A stretch of 33,852 nt of DNA from a virus (IMGVR_UViG_3300043540_000087:1-33852); one strand, 5' to 3'; shown: positions 1 to 5,934, counted from the stretch's first letter. Translations and numbers: made by a program. Notes: generated by a model from the sequence alone, not told the origin.

Positions 1-90
1 TGCAACTTGGCAACACCGAAGACCGTGAACAACGGCGACCCGGCGCCGAGCTTCGCGGCGGGTGCGCTGACGCTCCAGATCGACAACTGA
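1..90 (+). CDS. C-terminus of a tail tip or fibre protein (5' end outside window)
   Basis: An open frame from the first base ends in TGA at 88-90; 29 residues are visible, ending in ALTLQIDN. The frame has the same G/C third-position bias as the neighbours, and its stop overlaps the next ATG (ATGA), as throughout this operon. In siphoviruses of this type the tail tip gene is followed by small accessory genes and lysis genes, so this is probably the end of the same kind of gene that is cut at the right edge of the window. That identity is inferred from position; the visible piece is too short to recognise a domain. Confidence 0.6.
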   Translation, partial: CNLATPKTVNNGDPAPSFAAGALTLQIDN

Positions 91-338
91 TGAGCGCCAT
101 CGGCCAATGGGTGTCGAACGTGCTCTACGCGCTCGACGCCCTCGCCAATGCCGTCATTGCGGGCGACCCGCGCATGACGCTCAGCGCTCGCATGGGCCGC
201 GACATCGAGCGCGGCCTGTGCAAGGCATGCCGCGCCGTGTGCTGGGCGCTCTCGCTGATCCAGCGCGACCACTGCGCACGCGCATGGGCCGACGAGCAGC
301 GCGGCGCGGACGGCTCCAACCAGATTGCAGGAGATTGA
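90..338 (+). CDS. Small conserved phage protein downstream of the tail tip gene
   Basis: An 82-residue protein whose ATG overlaps the preceding stop (ATGA), so it is probably translationally coupled. The N-terminal 25 residues are hydrophobic/amphipathic (IGQWVSNVLYALDALANAV), followed by a charged helix with three Cys (CKACRAVC). I recognise the type: short proteins opening with a similar amphipathic helix are common just after tail tip genes in proteobacterial siphoviruses, but I know of no assigned function. The next gene starts two bases after the stop. Confidence 0.6.
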   Translation: MSAIGQWVSNVLYALDALANAVIAGDPRMTLSARMGRDIERGLCKACRAVCWALSLIQRDHCARAWADEQRGADGSNQIAGD

Positions 339-339
339 G

Positions 340-864
340 ATGATTCGCACAACCGGATTCCCGAAGCACGGGTCTCACGCGCTTGTGAAGGCGTGTCAGC
401 TATCCGGCGTCCCGTGCTCGGTCGAGCACTTGCCTTTCTCGACTGGTGTGATCCCGACCACTGACAAGCACATCTTCATCAAGCGCGACCCCCGCAATGC
501 GCTGCTGAGCTGGGTCCGCGCGCAGGGCCAGCCCGCCACCGCGGGGATGTTCATCACCTACTTGCAGGCATTCCAGAACGGCATTTCGCTGGTGGACTCA
601 ATGGCGCCCTACGAAGGGTGGCTCACGGACCAAAACACCCACGTCGTCAGGTTCGAGGATCTGGTGGCGAGCGAGGCTGCCTTACAGGCGGTAGTGGCAT
701 TCGTCGGGGTTCCGTACATCACCGGCGCGTGGGGCTATCTACCGGGCGGCACCGTCACATGGACCGGGGCGCTCTCGGACTACGCGACGATCTGGACGCC
801 TGAAGTCGATGCCGCCTGGAACGCAGCAGGCGGGCCGGCATTGCTGACGCGGTGGGGGTACTAG
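340..864 (+). CDS. Compact sulfotransferase-like protein
   Basis: 174 residues. The ATG at 340 is preferred over the in-frame TTG at 325 because AGGAGA lies at 329-334. The protein follows the sulfotransferase pattern. There is an N-terminal phosphosulfate loop TTGFPKHGSHAL (residues 4-15; K9, G11, S12, H13). IFIKRDPRNALLSW (45-58) matches the PAPS 3'-phosphate motif with R49 and S57. RFEDLV (104-109) matches the family's R-Y/F-E-D-L signature. The C-terminal WTGALSDY...WTPE resembles the G-dW...fT region. Family members transfer sulfonate from PAPS to a hydroxyl or amine. At 174 residues it is much shorter than the usual 250-300, and His replaces Thr in the loop. The substrate is unknown; its place among receptor-binding genes suggests a surface glycan or a tail protein (inference). 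It could also bind nucleotide without being active. Confidence 0.72.
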   Translation: MIRTTGFPKHGSHALVKACQLSGVPCSVEHLPFSTGVIPTTDKHIFIKRDPRNALLSWVRAQGQPATAGMFITYLQAFQNGISLVDSMAPYEGWLTDQNTHVVRFEDLVASEAALQAVVAFVGVPYITGAWGYLPGGTVTWTGALSDYATIWTPEVDAAWNAAGGPALLTRWGY

Positions 865-867
865 AGC

Positions 868-1185
868 GTGGAGATGCTCATCTGCCTCGTGGACCGGAGC
901 GCCGATTATGGCGATGTGCACGCCGGCGACGTGATCGCGGCTATGCCCGATGGGTGGCCGTGGTCTGCGCTGGAGCGGAGCAATCCGAACTGGTCGCTCA
1001 TCAGTTCTCCGATCACTCAAAGCGAGGCCGACGCATTGCAGGGCACAGACTTGCCAGTTCCCCCACCAGCCGCCTCGCCGCCATTGCGCTGGAGGCGCTA
1101 TAGGGTCGACACGACCGGGATGGTTGGTGCGTCCAGCATGGCAATGGACGCGGGGGCCTTCCGCTCTCGAATGGCGCTCAAGTGA
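868..1185 (+). CDS. Small phage protein of unknown function
   Basis: 105 residues from a GTG at 868, three bases after the preceding stop. The N-terminal half (MEMLICLVDRSADYGDV, then GDVIAAMPDGWPWS) resembles short proteins found near fibre genes of other proteobacterial phages; the C-terminal half is Pro/Ala-rich with the basic patch RWRRYR. No catalytic motif is visible. The stop overlaps the next start (GTGA). Base use here is less G/C-biased at third positions than in the head genes, as in the neighbouring sulfotransferase-like and beta-helix genes. Confidence 0.5.
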   Translation: MEMLICLVDRSADYGDVHAGDVIAAMPDGWPWSALERSNPNWSLISSPITQSEADALQGTDLPVPPPAASPPLRWRRYRVDTTGMVGASSMAMDAGAFRSRMALK

Positions 1186-2171
1186 CCACTACTGTCGTCC
1201 ATTCAGTCGGCACGGCCGGTCGAGACTACTCGACGCTCGCGGCCTGGGCTGCGGCGCTGCCCGCCAGCTTGGTGGCCGTTGACCAAATCTGGAAAGCGGA
1301 GCTGTACAACGACAGCCTGTTTACCACTGCCGCGACGATTTCCACGACGACCGACGCGACGCGGTATGCGTGGATCACCGCCGCTGCGGGCCAGTCATTT
1401 GCCGACAATGCGGGCAAGCTCACGAATGCGCTGTTCTTCAATCAGGCCAATGGCGTTGCCTTGCAGGCGAACTCGACCGCCAGTATTACCCTCTCTGCGG
1501 CGAATGTACTAGTCGAGCGGCTCCAAATCGACGGCGGGAGTGACCGTGCGATATCGCAGGGCACTGCCGGCACAGGGGTTACTGTAAAGCAATGCTTACT
1601 CACCAACTCATTCACCGGCACATCTAATGGGTGCGCCGATATGAGAGGCGGGGCGGTAGTAAACAGTATCGCCATCTCCCGAGGCGGCGGCGTAGGCTTT
1701 CTGTCGCTGTCAAGTAATTCGCAATTCAGAAACTGCACCGCCGTCACCAACGGCACTGCGGGAACGCGAGGCTTTCGGGGCAACTACGACAGTCCGCTGT
1801 ATCTCAACTGCGCGGCGTTTGGCTTTGCGATCGCATTCGCCAATACCGGCAACGCATCGAATGACTACAACGCATCGGACTTGGCTTCGACGCCGGGCGC
1901 GCACTCTCTGTCGAGTCTGACCTACGCAAATCAGTTCGTCAGCGTCACATCGGATTACCGGGTCAAGGCCGGCGCGAACCTCATCAATGCCGGTACGCCT
2001 GATGCAACCAACACGGGCGGCGTTGACATAGTCGGGCAGACGCGCAGCGCAACCACGCCGACCATTGGGGCGTGGGAGTACATCGCCAGCGCCCTCTACC
2101 CCACGCTGAGCAACATCCGCTTCTCCCCCGCCACATCGACGGGCGGCTATTTCGCGGTTGACCTGAGCTGA
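1182..2171 (+). CDS. Right-handed beta-helix-type tail or receptor-binding protein
   Basis: 329 residues from a GTG that overlaps the previous stop. The opening HSVGTAGRDYSTLAAWAAAL is typical of parallel beta-helix proteins, where a short helix caps the solenoid. The middle has repeated short hydrophobic strands and Asn/Gly/Ser turns (VLVERLQIDGG, VTVKQCLLTNS, AVVNSIAISRG, SQFRNCTAVTNG), the stacked-coil pattern. Near the end, INAGTPDA...GVDIVGQTR...IGAWEY resembles the usual terminus of secreted beta-helix domains (DIGAFEY-like). In phages such proteins form tailspikes that bind or cut surface polysaccharide; no catalytic pair can be assigned here. Third-position GC is lower than in the structural genes, suggesting recent acquisition. 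The next gene starts two bases after the stop. Confidence 0.65.
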   Translation: MTTTVVHSVGTAGRDYSTLAAWAAALPASLVAVDQIWKAELYNDSLFTTAATISTTTDATRYAWITAAAGQSFADNAGKLTNALFFNQANGVALQANSTASITLSAANVLVERLQIDGGSDRAISQGTAGTGVTVKQCLLTNSFTGTSNGCADMRGGAVVNSIAISRGGGVGFLSLSSNSQFRNCTAVTNGTAGTRGFRGNYDSPLYLNCAAFGFAIAFANTGNASNDYNASDLASTPGAHSLSSLTYANQFVSVTSDYRVKAGANLINAGTPDATNTGGVDIVGQTRSATTPTIGAWEYIASALYPTLSNIRFSPATSTGGYFAVDLS

Positions 2172-2173
2172 CC

Positions 2174-3217
2174 ATGGCAACGCTCTATTGGTGCGTCACT
2201 TCCGCAGGCGGCACAGTAACCTGGGCGCGCGCCAACGTCGGCACCACGGCGGGCTTCACGGCCACCAGCGGCACGATCCTCGACTACGGCAGCGGCACGC
2301 CCAGCGCAGCGCCGAGCACGTTCACCAGCTCGACGCCAGCGACGCACGAAGCGGCGAGCACGAGCTATCCAGGCTTTGCGGTTTGGGACGATGGGACCAA
2401 TGCGAGTCCGGTCGCTTCGGGTACGGTCACGACTGCGGCGGCTGCGATTGCACTCGTGGCGAGCGCAGCCGCTCAAGCCACCGCGACCGCAGCGCTGACC
2501 ACAAGTATCCCGCTTGCAGCATCGGCGTCCGGTGCGGCCATCTCGACGGCTGCGCTCTCGACATCGATTCCGCTGGCTGGCTCGGCGTCCGGCAGCGCGA
2601 CAGCTTCCGCAGCGCTGACGACCTCGATCCCGCTTAGCGCGAGCGCATCAGGCGCGGCGACTTCGACGGCAGCACTCACAACGTCGATCCAGCTCTCGGC
2701 ATCCGCAACGGCGCAAGCCACGGCCACGGCCAGCCTGACCACTGGCAGCGCCGGACTGGCAGCGGCTGCGATTGCCCAGGCTTCCGCCTCGGCCACTCTG
2801 ACGACCGCCATTGCACTGCAAGCCAGCGCAGCAGCTCAAGCGACTGCAACGGCTGCGCTGACGGCCCCAGGCTCTGGATTGAGCGCGAGCGCAACAGCGC
2901 AGGCCGCGGCGACAGCGAACCTCACAACGGCGATCCCGTTGCAAGCGGCCGCGACCGCTACCGCAACGGCAACAGCCGCTCTCACGGCGACCGCCGGGAC
3001 TCTTGCGGCTGCTGCCATCGCGCAGGCTCAAGCGTCGGCGAACCTGACGACGGCTATTGCACTGGTGGCGACGGCGCAGGCGCAGGCGACCGCGACGGCA
3101 TCGCTGGCCGGCGCAACGATTCCAGATCCGCCAGCAAGCCGCCTTCTCGTCCTCTCGGCCGAGCGCCGCGTGCTCGCGCTGCCCCCCGAAAACCGCATCC
3201 TGAGGCTTCCGACATGA
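2174..3217 (+). CDS. Ala/Ser/Thr repeat fibre protein
   Basis: 347 residues. Residues 1-85 form a non-repetitive N-terminal domain with aromatic residues. Residues ~88-310 are about eleven tandem units of 20-21 residues, each starting near LTT and running like LTTSIPLAASASGAAISTAA. The last ~35 residues carry SAERRVLALPPENRILRLPT, two copies of a short E-x-R-x-L-x-L motif that I associate with phage structural proteins. The repeats contain no Cys, Trp, Lys or Arg; alternating small residues suggest a beta-structured or fibrous rod (inference). It overlaps the next gene by ATGA and sits between the beta-helix gene and a fibre-tail adaptor-like gene, so a role in a side or tail fibre is likely. 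Confidence 0.62.
   Translation: MATLYWCVTSAGGTVTWARANVGTTAGFTATSGTILDYGSGTPSAAPSTFTSSTPATHEAASTSYPGFAVWDDGTNASPVASGTVTTAAAAIALVASAAAQATATAALTTSIPLAASASGAAISTAALSTSIPLAGSASGSATASAALTTSIPLSASASGAATSTAALTTSIQLSASATAQATATASLTTGSAGLAAAAIAQASASATLTTAIALQASAAAQATATAALTAPGSGLSASATAQAAATANLTTAIPLQAAATATATATAALTATAGTLAAAAIAQAQASANLTTAIALVATAQAQATATASLAGATIPDPPASRLLVLSAERRVLALPPENRILRLPT
2435..3103 (+). repeat. Tandem 60-63 bp coding repeats in the fibre gene
   Basis: About eleven degenerate in-frame units of 60 or 63 bp. Their LTT-type starts fall at residues 108, 128, 148, 168, 188, 209, 229, 250, 270 and 291 of the fibre protein. Units differ at many positions but keep register (20 or 21 codons), so length variation in whole codon units would not break the frame. 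There are no spacers, so this is not a CRISPR array. Confidence 0.8.
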
Positions 3218-3537
3218 GCGTCAACGACTCCAACTTCGTCCTCATCGAGGGCGGTCAGTGGCAGATCGACAAGCGGTTCGACTCCACCCTGATCTACGGC
3301 ATCGACGTGGCCGACGTGATCGAGCCTGGCGCCACGGTCACCGCCGCCACCGCGACGCTGGTGGACCCGGCGTCGGGCCTGACTATTGGCGCCTCGGCCA
3401 GCGTCAGCGGCACGTTCGTCAAGTTCAGGGTCGGCGCCGGCCCGGTCAACACCAAGCCGGGCGTCTTCGTGCAGTGGACCACCGACGCCGGCGACACCGA
3501 CGGCCGGACGCTGCAGATCAACCTGATCACGCGGTAG
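3214..3537 (+). CDS. Phage fibre-tail adaptor-like protein
   Basis: 107 residues; the ATG overlaps the preceding stop (ATGA). The layout is two beta-rich halves: an N-terminal DKRFDSTLIYGIDVADVIEP, a central VTAATATLVDPASGL, and an end containing FVQWTTDAGDTDGRTLQINL. It resembles small all-beta phage proteins whose pattern is a D-Y-x-I/V-D-W segment, a T-V-P segment and a terminal G-R-T-x-x-x-x-I strand, described as fibre-tail adaptors. Position directly after the repeat fibre gene agrees. The match is by eye and moderate; a generic small beta-sandwich structural protein is the alternative. Confidence 0.5.
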   Translation: MSVNDSNFVLIEGGQWQIDKRFDSTLIYGIDVADVIEPGATVTAATATLVDPASGLTIGASASVSGTFVKFRVGAGPVNTKPGVFVQWTTDAGDTDGRTLQINLITR

Positions 3538-3553
3538 CCCATGGGAGGCCACG

Positions 3554-3868
3554 ATGAGCGACGCCATGTACCCCACCAGGCTGCGGTGGGACGCGCACGC
3601 GCGGTGTGGGTGCGCTCGGCACGACGGCGTGTCTGTCGAGCTGCGCCGGGCGCCCCTCATCGAGGGCCTGGACCATGCCGTGGAGCTGGACTTCGTGCCG
3701 CACGTGTGCGCGATGGTGCGCGTGCAGCCGCACGAGGCGATGCGCGACATGAGTGCCGACGAGATGCACGACGCGCTCGCGCTGCTGCAGGCGATGGCCT
3801 GGCAGGCGCGCGACGCACTGGACAACGGATCGACCATCGTGGTTGTCGTCGAGGGAAGGGAGCGGTGA
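3554..3868 (+). CDS. Hypothetical protein upstream of the lysis genes
   Basis: 104 residues; start ATG at 3554 with GGGAGG at 3543-3548. It is soluble, with three Cys near the front (CGCARHDG plus C55 in VPHVCAMV) and an acidic, amphipathic C-terminal half (MSADEMHDALALLQAMAWQA). I do not recognise a family. It is neither a spanin (no lipobox, no N-terminal membrane anchor) nor a holin. Its TGA overlaps the ATG of the next gene, so it belongs to the same operon. Confidence 0.55.
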   Translation: MSDAMYPTRLRWDAHARCGCARHDGVSVELRRAPLIEGLDHAVELDFVPHVCAMVRVQPHEAMRDMSADEMHDALALLQAMAWQARDALDNGSTIVVVVEGRER

Positions 3869-4185
3869 TGCCGGATCAGGATGCAGATGCCCGCGTGCTG
3901 CTGGCGATCGCGGAGCTGCGCCGCACGCAGGCCGACGCGATGGCCGACGCGATCCGCAGCGTGCTGACCAATCCGGACGACATCAGCGCGTTCCTCGACC
4001 TGGTGGCCTCCAAGGCGCAGGAGCGCGCCACGCACGCCGCCGGCCGAGGCGTGTGGTGGCTCGTCAAGGCCGCGCTGTCGCGCTGGCTGGTGATCGCGGT
4101 GATCGTGCTCACCATGGCCAAGATCACCGGGTGGGAAGCCGCGGCGAAGGTAGGGAAGTGGCTCAGCTCATGGGGCGCGTCGTGA
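3868..4185 (+). CDS. Single-membrane-span protein of the lysis cassette
   Basis: 105 residues from the ATG at 3868 (ATGA overlap). Residues 1-60 are a soluble, mostly helical domain with many Asp and Arg. A hydrophobic span follows at about residues 63-86 (VWWLVKAALSRWLVIAVIVL), then a short C-terminal tail ending in KWLSSWGAS. It directly precedes a holin-like gene. A regulator of the holin or a pinholin-like protein is plausible, but nothing in the sequence proves this. Confidence 0.6.
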   Translation: MPDQDADARVLLAIAELRRTQADAMADAIRSVLTNPDDISAFLDLVASKAQERATHAAGRGVWWLVKAALSRWLVIAVIVLTMAKITGWEAAAKVGKWLSSWGAS

Positions 4186-4445
4186 CACCGCTGGACCTCA
4201 TCCGCGGCCGCGACGGCGCGATGAGCCTCACCAAACTGGCGGCGTCGACGGCGCACGCGCTCATGGCGGCCGGCTTCGGCCTGGTCACCGTCCGCCAGGG
4301 CTTCATTGCAGAGCTGTGGCTCATCTACGGCGGCTACGCCATCGGGCACGCGATCGCCGACAAGACCGCCAGCCAGGTGAAGGACTTCAAGGACCGCGCG
4401 CTCGATGCGCGCACTGACACGCCGGCCGCGCCGGCCAAGGAGTGA
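4182..4445 (+). CDS. Putative phage holin
   Basis: 87 residues from a GTG at 4182 that overlaps the previous stop (GTGA). An in-frame ATG at 4170 is possible, but the GTG start gives MTPLDLIRGRDGAMSLTKL, which matches how I remember related phage membrane proteins beginning (a short L-R-x-x-D-G segment then S-x-T-K-L). Two hydrophobic stretches at about residues 20-37 and 44-61 are separated by RQGFIAE, followed by a charged tail. Holins form holes in the inner membrane to release a cytoplasmic endolysin; one lies two genes downstream. Confidence 0.6.
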   Translation: MTPLDLIRGRDGAMSLTKLAASTAHALMAAGFGLVTVRQGFIAELWLIYGGYAIGHAIADKTASQVKDFKDRALDARTDTPAAPAKE

Positions 4446-4448
4446 CCG

Positions 4449-4928
4449 ATGTTGACCCTCTTGTCCATGCTCGGCGGCGGCCTGTTCCGGCTGATCCCGT
4501 TCATCGTCGACTTTTTCAAGCAGAAGCAGGACGCCGAGCACGAGTACCGCATGACCCAGCTGCAGCTCGAGATCGACAAGGCCCGCGCCACGCAGGCGAT
4601 CGACCTGGCCAACGCGCAGGCCGCGATCGCCACCAACGCCGGCGAGATGAGCGCCTGGGTCGAGGCGATCAAGGGCCAAAGCGGCAAGACCGGCATCAGT
4701 TGGGTGGACGCGGTGTCTGCCACGGTTCGGCCGTTCCTGACCTACTACTGGTGCGTCGGGCTGTACGGCGGCGCGAAGGCCATCCAGGTGGCCGTGGCGC
4801 TGCAGGCGCGCGTGCCGCTCGAGCAGCTGGTGCCGATCCTCGTGACCGAGTTCGACCAACGCGTGATCGGCTCGATGCTGGCCTTCTGGTTCGTCGACCG
4901 CGCGCTGAAGCACATGGCGGGCAAGTGA
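4449..4928 (+). CDS. Three-segment membrane protein, GTA-type holin-like
   Basis: 159 residues. A hydrophobic N-terminus (residues 1-24, MLTLLSMLGGGLFRLIPFIV) precedes a charged coiled-coil region (25-75, rich in Gln, Glu, Ala). Two further hydrophobic stretches lie at about 94-118 (RPFLTYYWCVGLYGGAKAIQ) and 137-152 (MLAFWFVDRAL). The order membrane-coil-membrane-membrane and the R-P-x-L-T-Y-Y motif fit the family called holin of 3TMs, known from gene transfer agents and many phages. It lies between the other holin-like gene and the endolysin. Its stop overlaps the endolysin ATG (TGATG). Confidence 0.65.
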   Translation: MLTLLSMLGGGLFRLIPFIVDFFKQKQDAEHEYRMTQLQLEIDKARATQAIDLANAQAAIATNAGEMSAWVEAIKGQSGKTGISWVDAVSATVRPFLTYYWCVGLYGGAKAIQVAVALQARVPLEQLVPILVTEFDQRVIGSMLAFWFVDRALKHMAGK

Positions 4929-5347
4929 TGGTGCCGCCACGCGCGCTCATCGCGCTGATCCAGCGCTTCGAGGGCCTGCGCCTGCGGGCCTACACCTGCC
5001 CTGCAGGCGTCTGGACGTGCGGCTGGGGGTCGACGGGCCCGGACGTGACGCCGGCCACCGAGTGGACCCGCGAGCAGGCCGACGCCCGGCTGATGCTGGA
5101 CGCCCAGGCGGCGACGATCGCAGCGAAGAAGCTCTGCCCGCTGGCCGACGGCGACGAGCTCGCCGCGCTGGCCGACTTCGCCTACAACCTGGGTGCCACG
5201 CGCCTGGCCGGCTCGACGCTGCGGCGCAAGTTCAACGCCGGCGACCTGGCCGGCGCGCGGCTCGAGATCCGGCGCTGGGTATACGCCGGCGGCCGCGTGC
5301 TGCCCGGGTTGGTGCTGCGGCGCGCGGCGGAGGCGGCGTTGCTGTAG
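4928..5347 (+). CDS. GH24 (T4-type) lysozyme endolysin
   Basis: 139 residues from the ATG at 4928, overlapping the preceding stop. It hydrolyses the beta-1,4 bond between MurNAc and GlcNAc in peptidoglycan. The family signature is at the front: RFEGLRLRAYTCPAGVWTCG, with E15, then C24, then T30. The spacing E-8-C-5-T equals that of the T4 E-D-T triad, with Cys in place of Asp, a variant I recall in other phage GH24 enzymes. ADFAYNLGATRLAGSTL (about residues 82-98) is the usual second conserved block. There is no N-terminal signal or signal-anchor segment, so release should depend on a holin. The last 14 codons are part of a 46 bp sequence repeated 574 bp downstream. Confidence 0.9.
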   Translation: MVPPRALIALIQRFEGLRLRAYTCPAGVWTCGWGSTGPDVTPATEWTREQADARLMLDAQAATIAAKKLCPLADGDELAALADFAYNLGATRLAGSTLRRKFNAGDLAGARLEIRRWVYAGGRVLPGLVLRRAAEAALL

Positions 5348-5348
5348 G
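5303..5348 (+). repeat. Direct repeat copy 1 (endolysin 3' end)
   Basis: 46 bp covering the last codons and stop of the endolysin gene. It matches 5877-5922 at 43 of 46 positions; the mismatches are at 5308, 5309 and 5329. Both copies encode PGLVLRRAAEAALL-stop or nearly so. The two copies bracket a complete minus-strand two-gene unit. Confidence 0.85.
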
Positions 5349-5358
5349 CAGCGACGCG

Positions 5359-5574
5359 CTAGGCGCTGCGCAGCCTGGGCGCCAGCGCTTCAAGCGCGGC
5401 GGCGCGCTCCTGCGTCAGGCGCAGCAGGTCCAGATAGAGGCCCGGGGGTACGTCATGCGTGCCAGCCACCCAGCGCCGCACGGTCCGATCCGACACGCCG
5501 AGGTCTCGCGCCAGGTCGGACTGCCAGCGAGGGCCGTACAGCGCCTCGCCAGCCTCGACGAGCAGCCGGCTCAA
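5359..5574 (-). CDS. Small helix-turn-helix DNA-binding protein
   Basis: 71 residues, using a TTG start at 5574 that overlaps the upstream gene's stop (TTGA). The open frame continues to 5691, but the extra N-terminus (about 39 residues) only shadows the upstream gene, and MSRLLVEAGEALYGPRWQ is how I expect such proteins to begin. Residues 16-37 (WQSDLARDLGVSDRTVRRWV) form a clear helix-turn-helix; the C-terminal helix LYLDLLRLTQERAAALEALA could dimerise. As second gene of a two-gene operon whose promoter carries a palindrome, it is a candidate autorepressor (inference). It could be the antitoxin-like partner of the upstream gene, but no toxin fold is recognised. Confidence 0.62.
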   Translation of the reverse strand: MSRLLVEAGEALYGPRWQSDLARDLGVSDRTVRRWVAGTHDVPPGLYLDLLRLTQERAAALEALAPRLRSA

Positions 5575-5792
5575 GCTGCGACGAACCGTGTGGGCTCGCT
5601 CTTGTCCCACAGCATCAGGCGTTGCGAGCGCCCATCGCGGAGATACTGACGGAGCTGCTTGTGCGTGATGGCCTCGACGCGCTGCGCGCATTGCGCCGGG
5701 AAGGCCGCGCGCGCTGATTGCGAGGTGAAGCTCAGGACGCTGGCGGTGCTGTCGAAGTTGCCGTCTTGCCAGGTGATCGAGTGGTAACGCAT
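5571..5792 (-). CDS. Unrecognised 73-residue protein, first gene of a reverse-strand cassette
   Basis: The start at 5792 is favoured because AAGGAGG stands just before the ATG. A longer frame from 5855 would begin upstream of the predicted transcription start. The protein is basic and soluble; it begins MRYHSITWQDGNFDS and has a predicted helical middle with the pattern FTSQSARAAFPAQ, THKQLRQYLRDGRSQRL, and an end rich in Trp/Asp/Glu. I do not recognise the family. It is coupled to the downstream HTH gene by a TTGA overlap. Its location between the endolysin and attP, its opposite orientation and its own promoter are typical of a moron expressed from the prophage. Confidence 0.6.
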   Translation of the reverse strand: MRYHSITWQDGNFDSTASVLSFTSQSARAAFPAQCAQRVEAITHKQLRQYLRDGRSQRLMLWDKSEPTRFVAA

Positions 5793-5832
5793 GGTGGCCT
5801 CCTTGCCATCTCGCGCGGGCCTGATTGCCCTG

Positions 5833-5872
5833 CGCATGTCCGAAGAATAGGACATGCGGCCGCCACTGTCAA
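5833..5872 (-). promoter_or_regulatory. Promoter with palindromic operator for the reverse cassette
   Basis: Read on the minus strand: -35 TTGACA (5867-5872), a 17 bp spacer, -10 TATTCT (5844-5849). The -10 is enclosed by a perfect 9 bp inverted repeat, CGCATGTCC (5833-5841) and GGACATGCG (5850-5858), with an 8 bp centre. A protein bound to the palindrome would block RNA polymerase. Transcription would start near 5837, about 45 bases before the ATG at 5792. This is a near-consensus sigma70 promoter, the strongest in the window by inspection. Confidence 0.75.
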
Positions 5873-5876
5873 GCGG

Positions 5877-5922
5877 CCCGGACTGGTGCTGCGGCGCGCG
5901 GCCGAGGCGGCGTTGCTGTAGG
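5877..5922 (+). repeat. Direct repeat copy 2 (duplicated endolysin 3' end)
   Basis: Second copy of the endolysin 3' end, 43/46 identical to 5303-5348, including the stop codon (5919-5921). It is not attached to an endolysin reading frame with a start of its own. It marks the outer edge of the reverse-strand cassette and lies 13 bp before the first attP arm repeat. Confidence 0.85.
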
Positions 5923-5934
5923 GGTGGCGCAACC

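Noticed and set aside
2435-3103. Regularly spaced repeats resembling a CRISPR array
   Set aside because: Repeats are 60-63 bp, adjacent without spacers, in frame with a long ORF and divergent among themselves; they encode protein repeats.
3554-3868. Spanin or Rz-type protein
   Set aside because: No N-terminal membrane anchor, lipobox or coiled coil is visible.
4442-4927. N-terminal extension of the endolysin frame through the holin-like gene
   Set aside because: The extension is Arg/Ala-rich with no fold; the other frame encodes a clear membrane protein and the ATG at 4928 gives a full-length GH24 enzyme.
5359-5792. Firm call of a toxin-antitoxin pair
   Set aside because: Gene order and operator fit, but the first protein matches no toxin family I can recognise, so only a candidate is reported.
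5793-5855. Upstream start at 5855 for the 73-residue cassette protein
   Set aside because: It lies upstream of the predicted transcription start, while AAGGAGG precedes the ATG at 5792.
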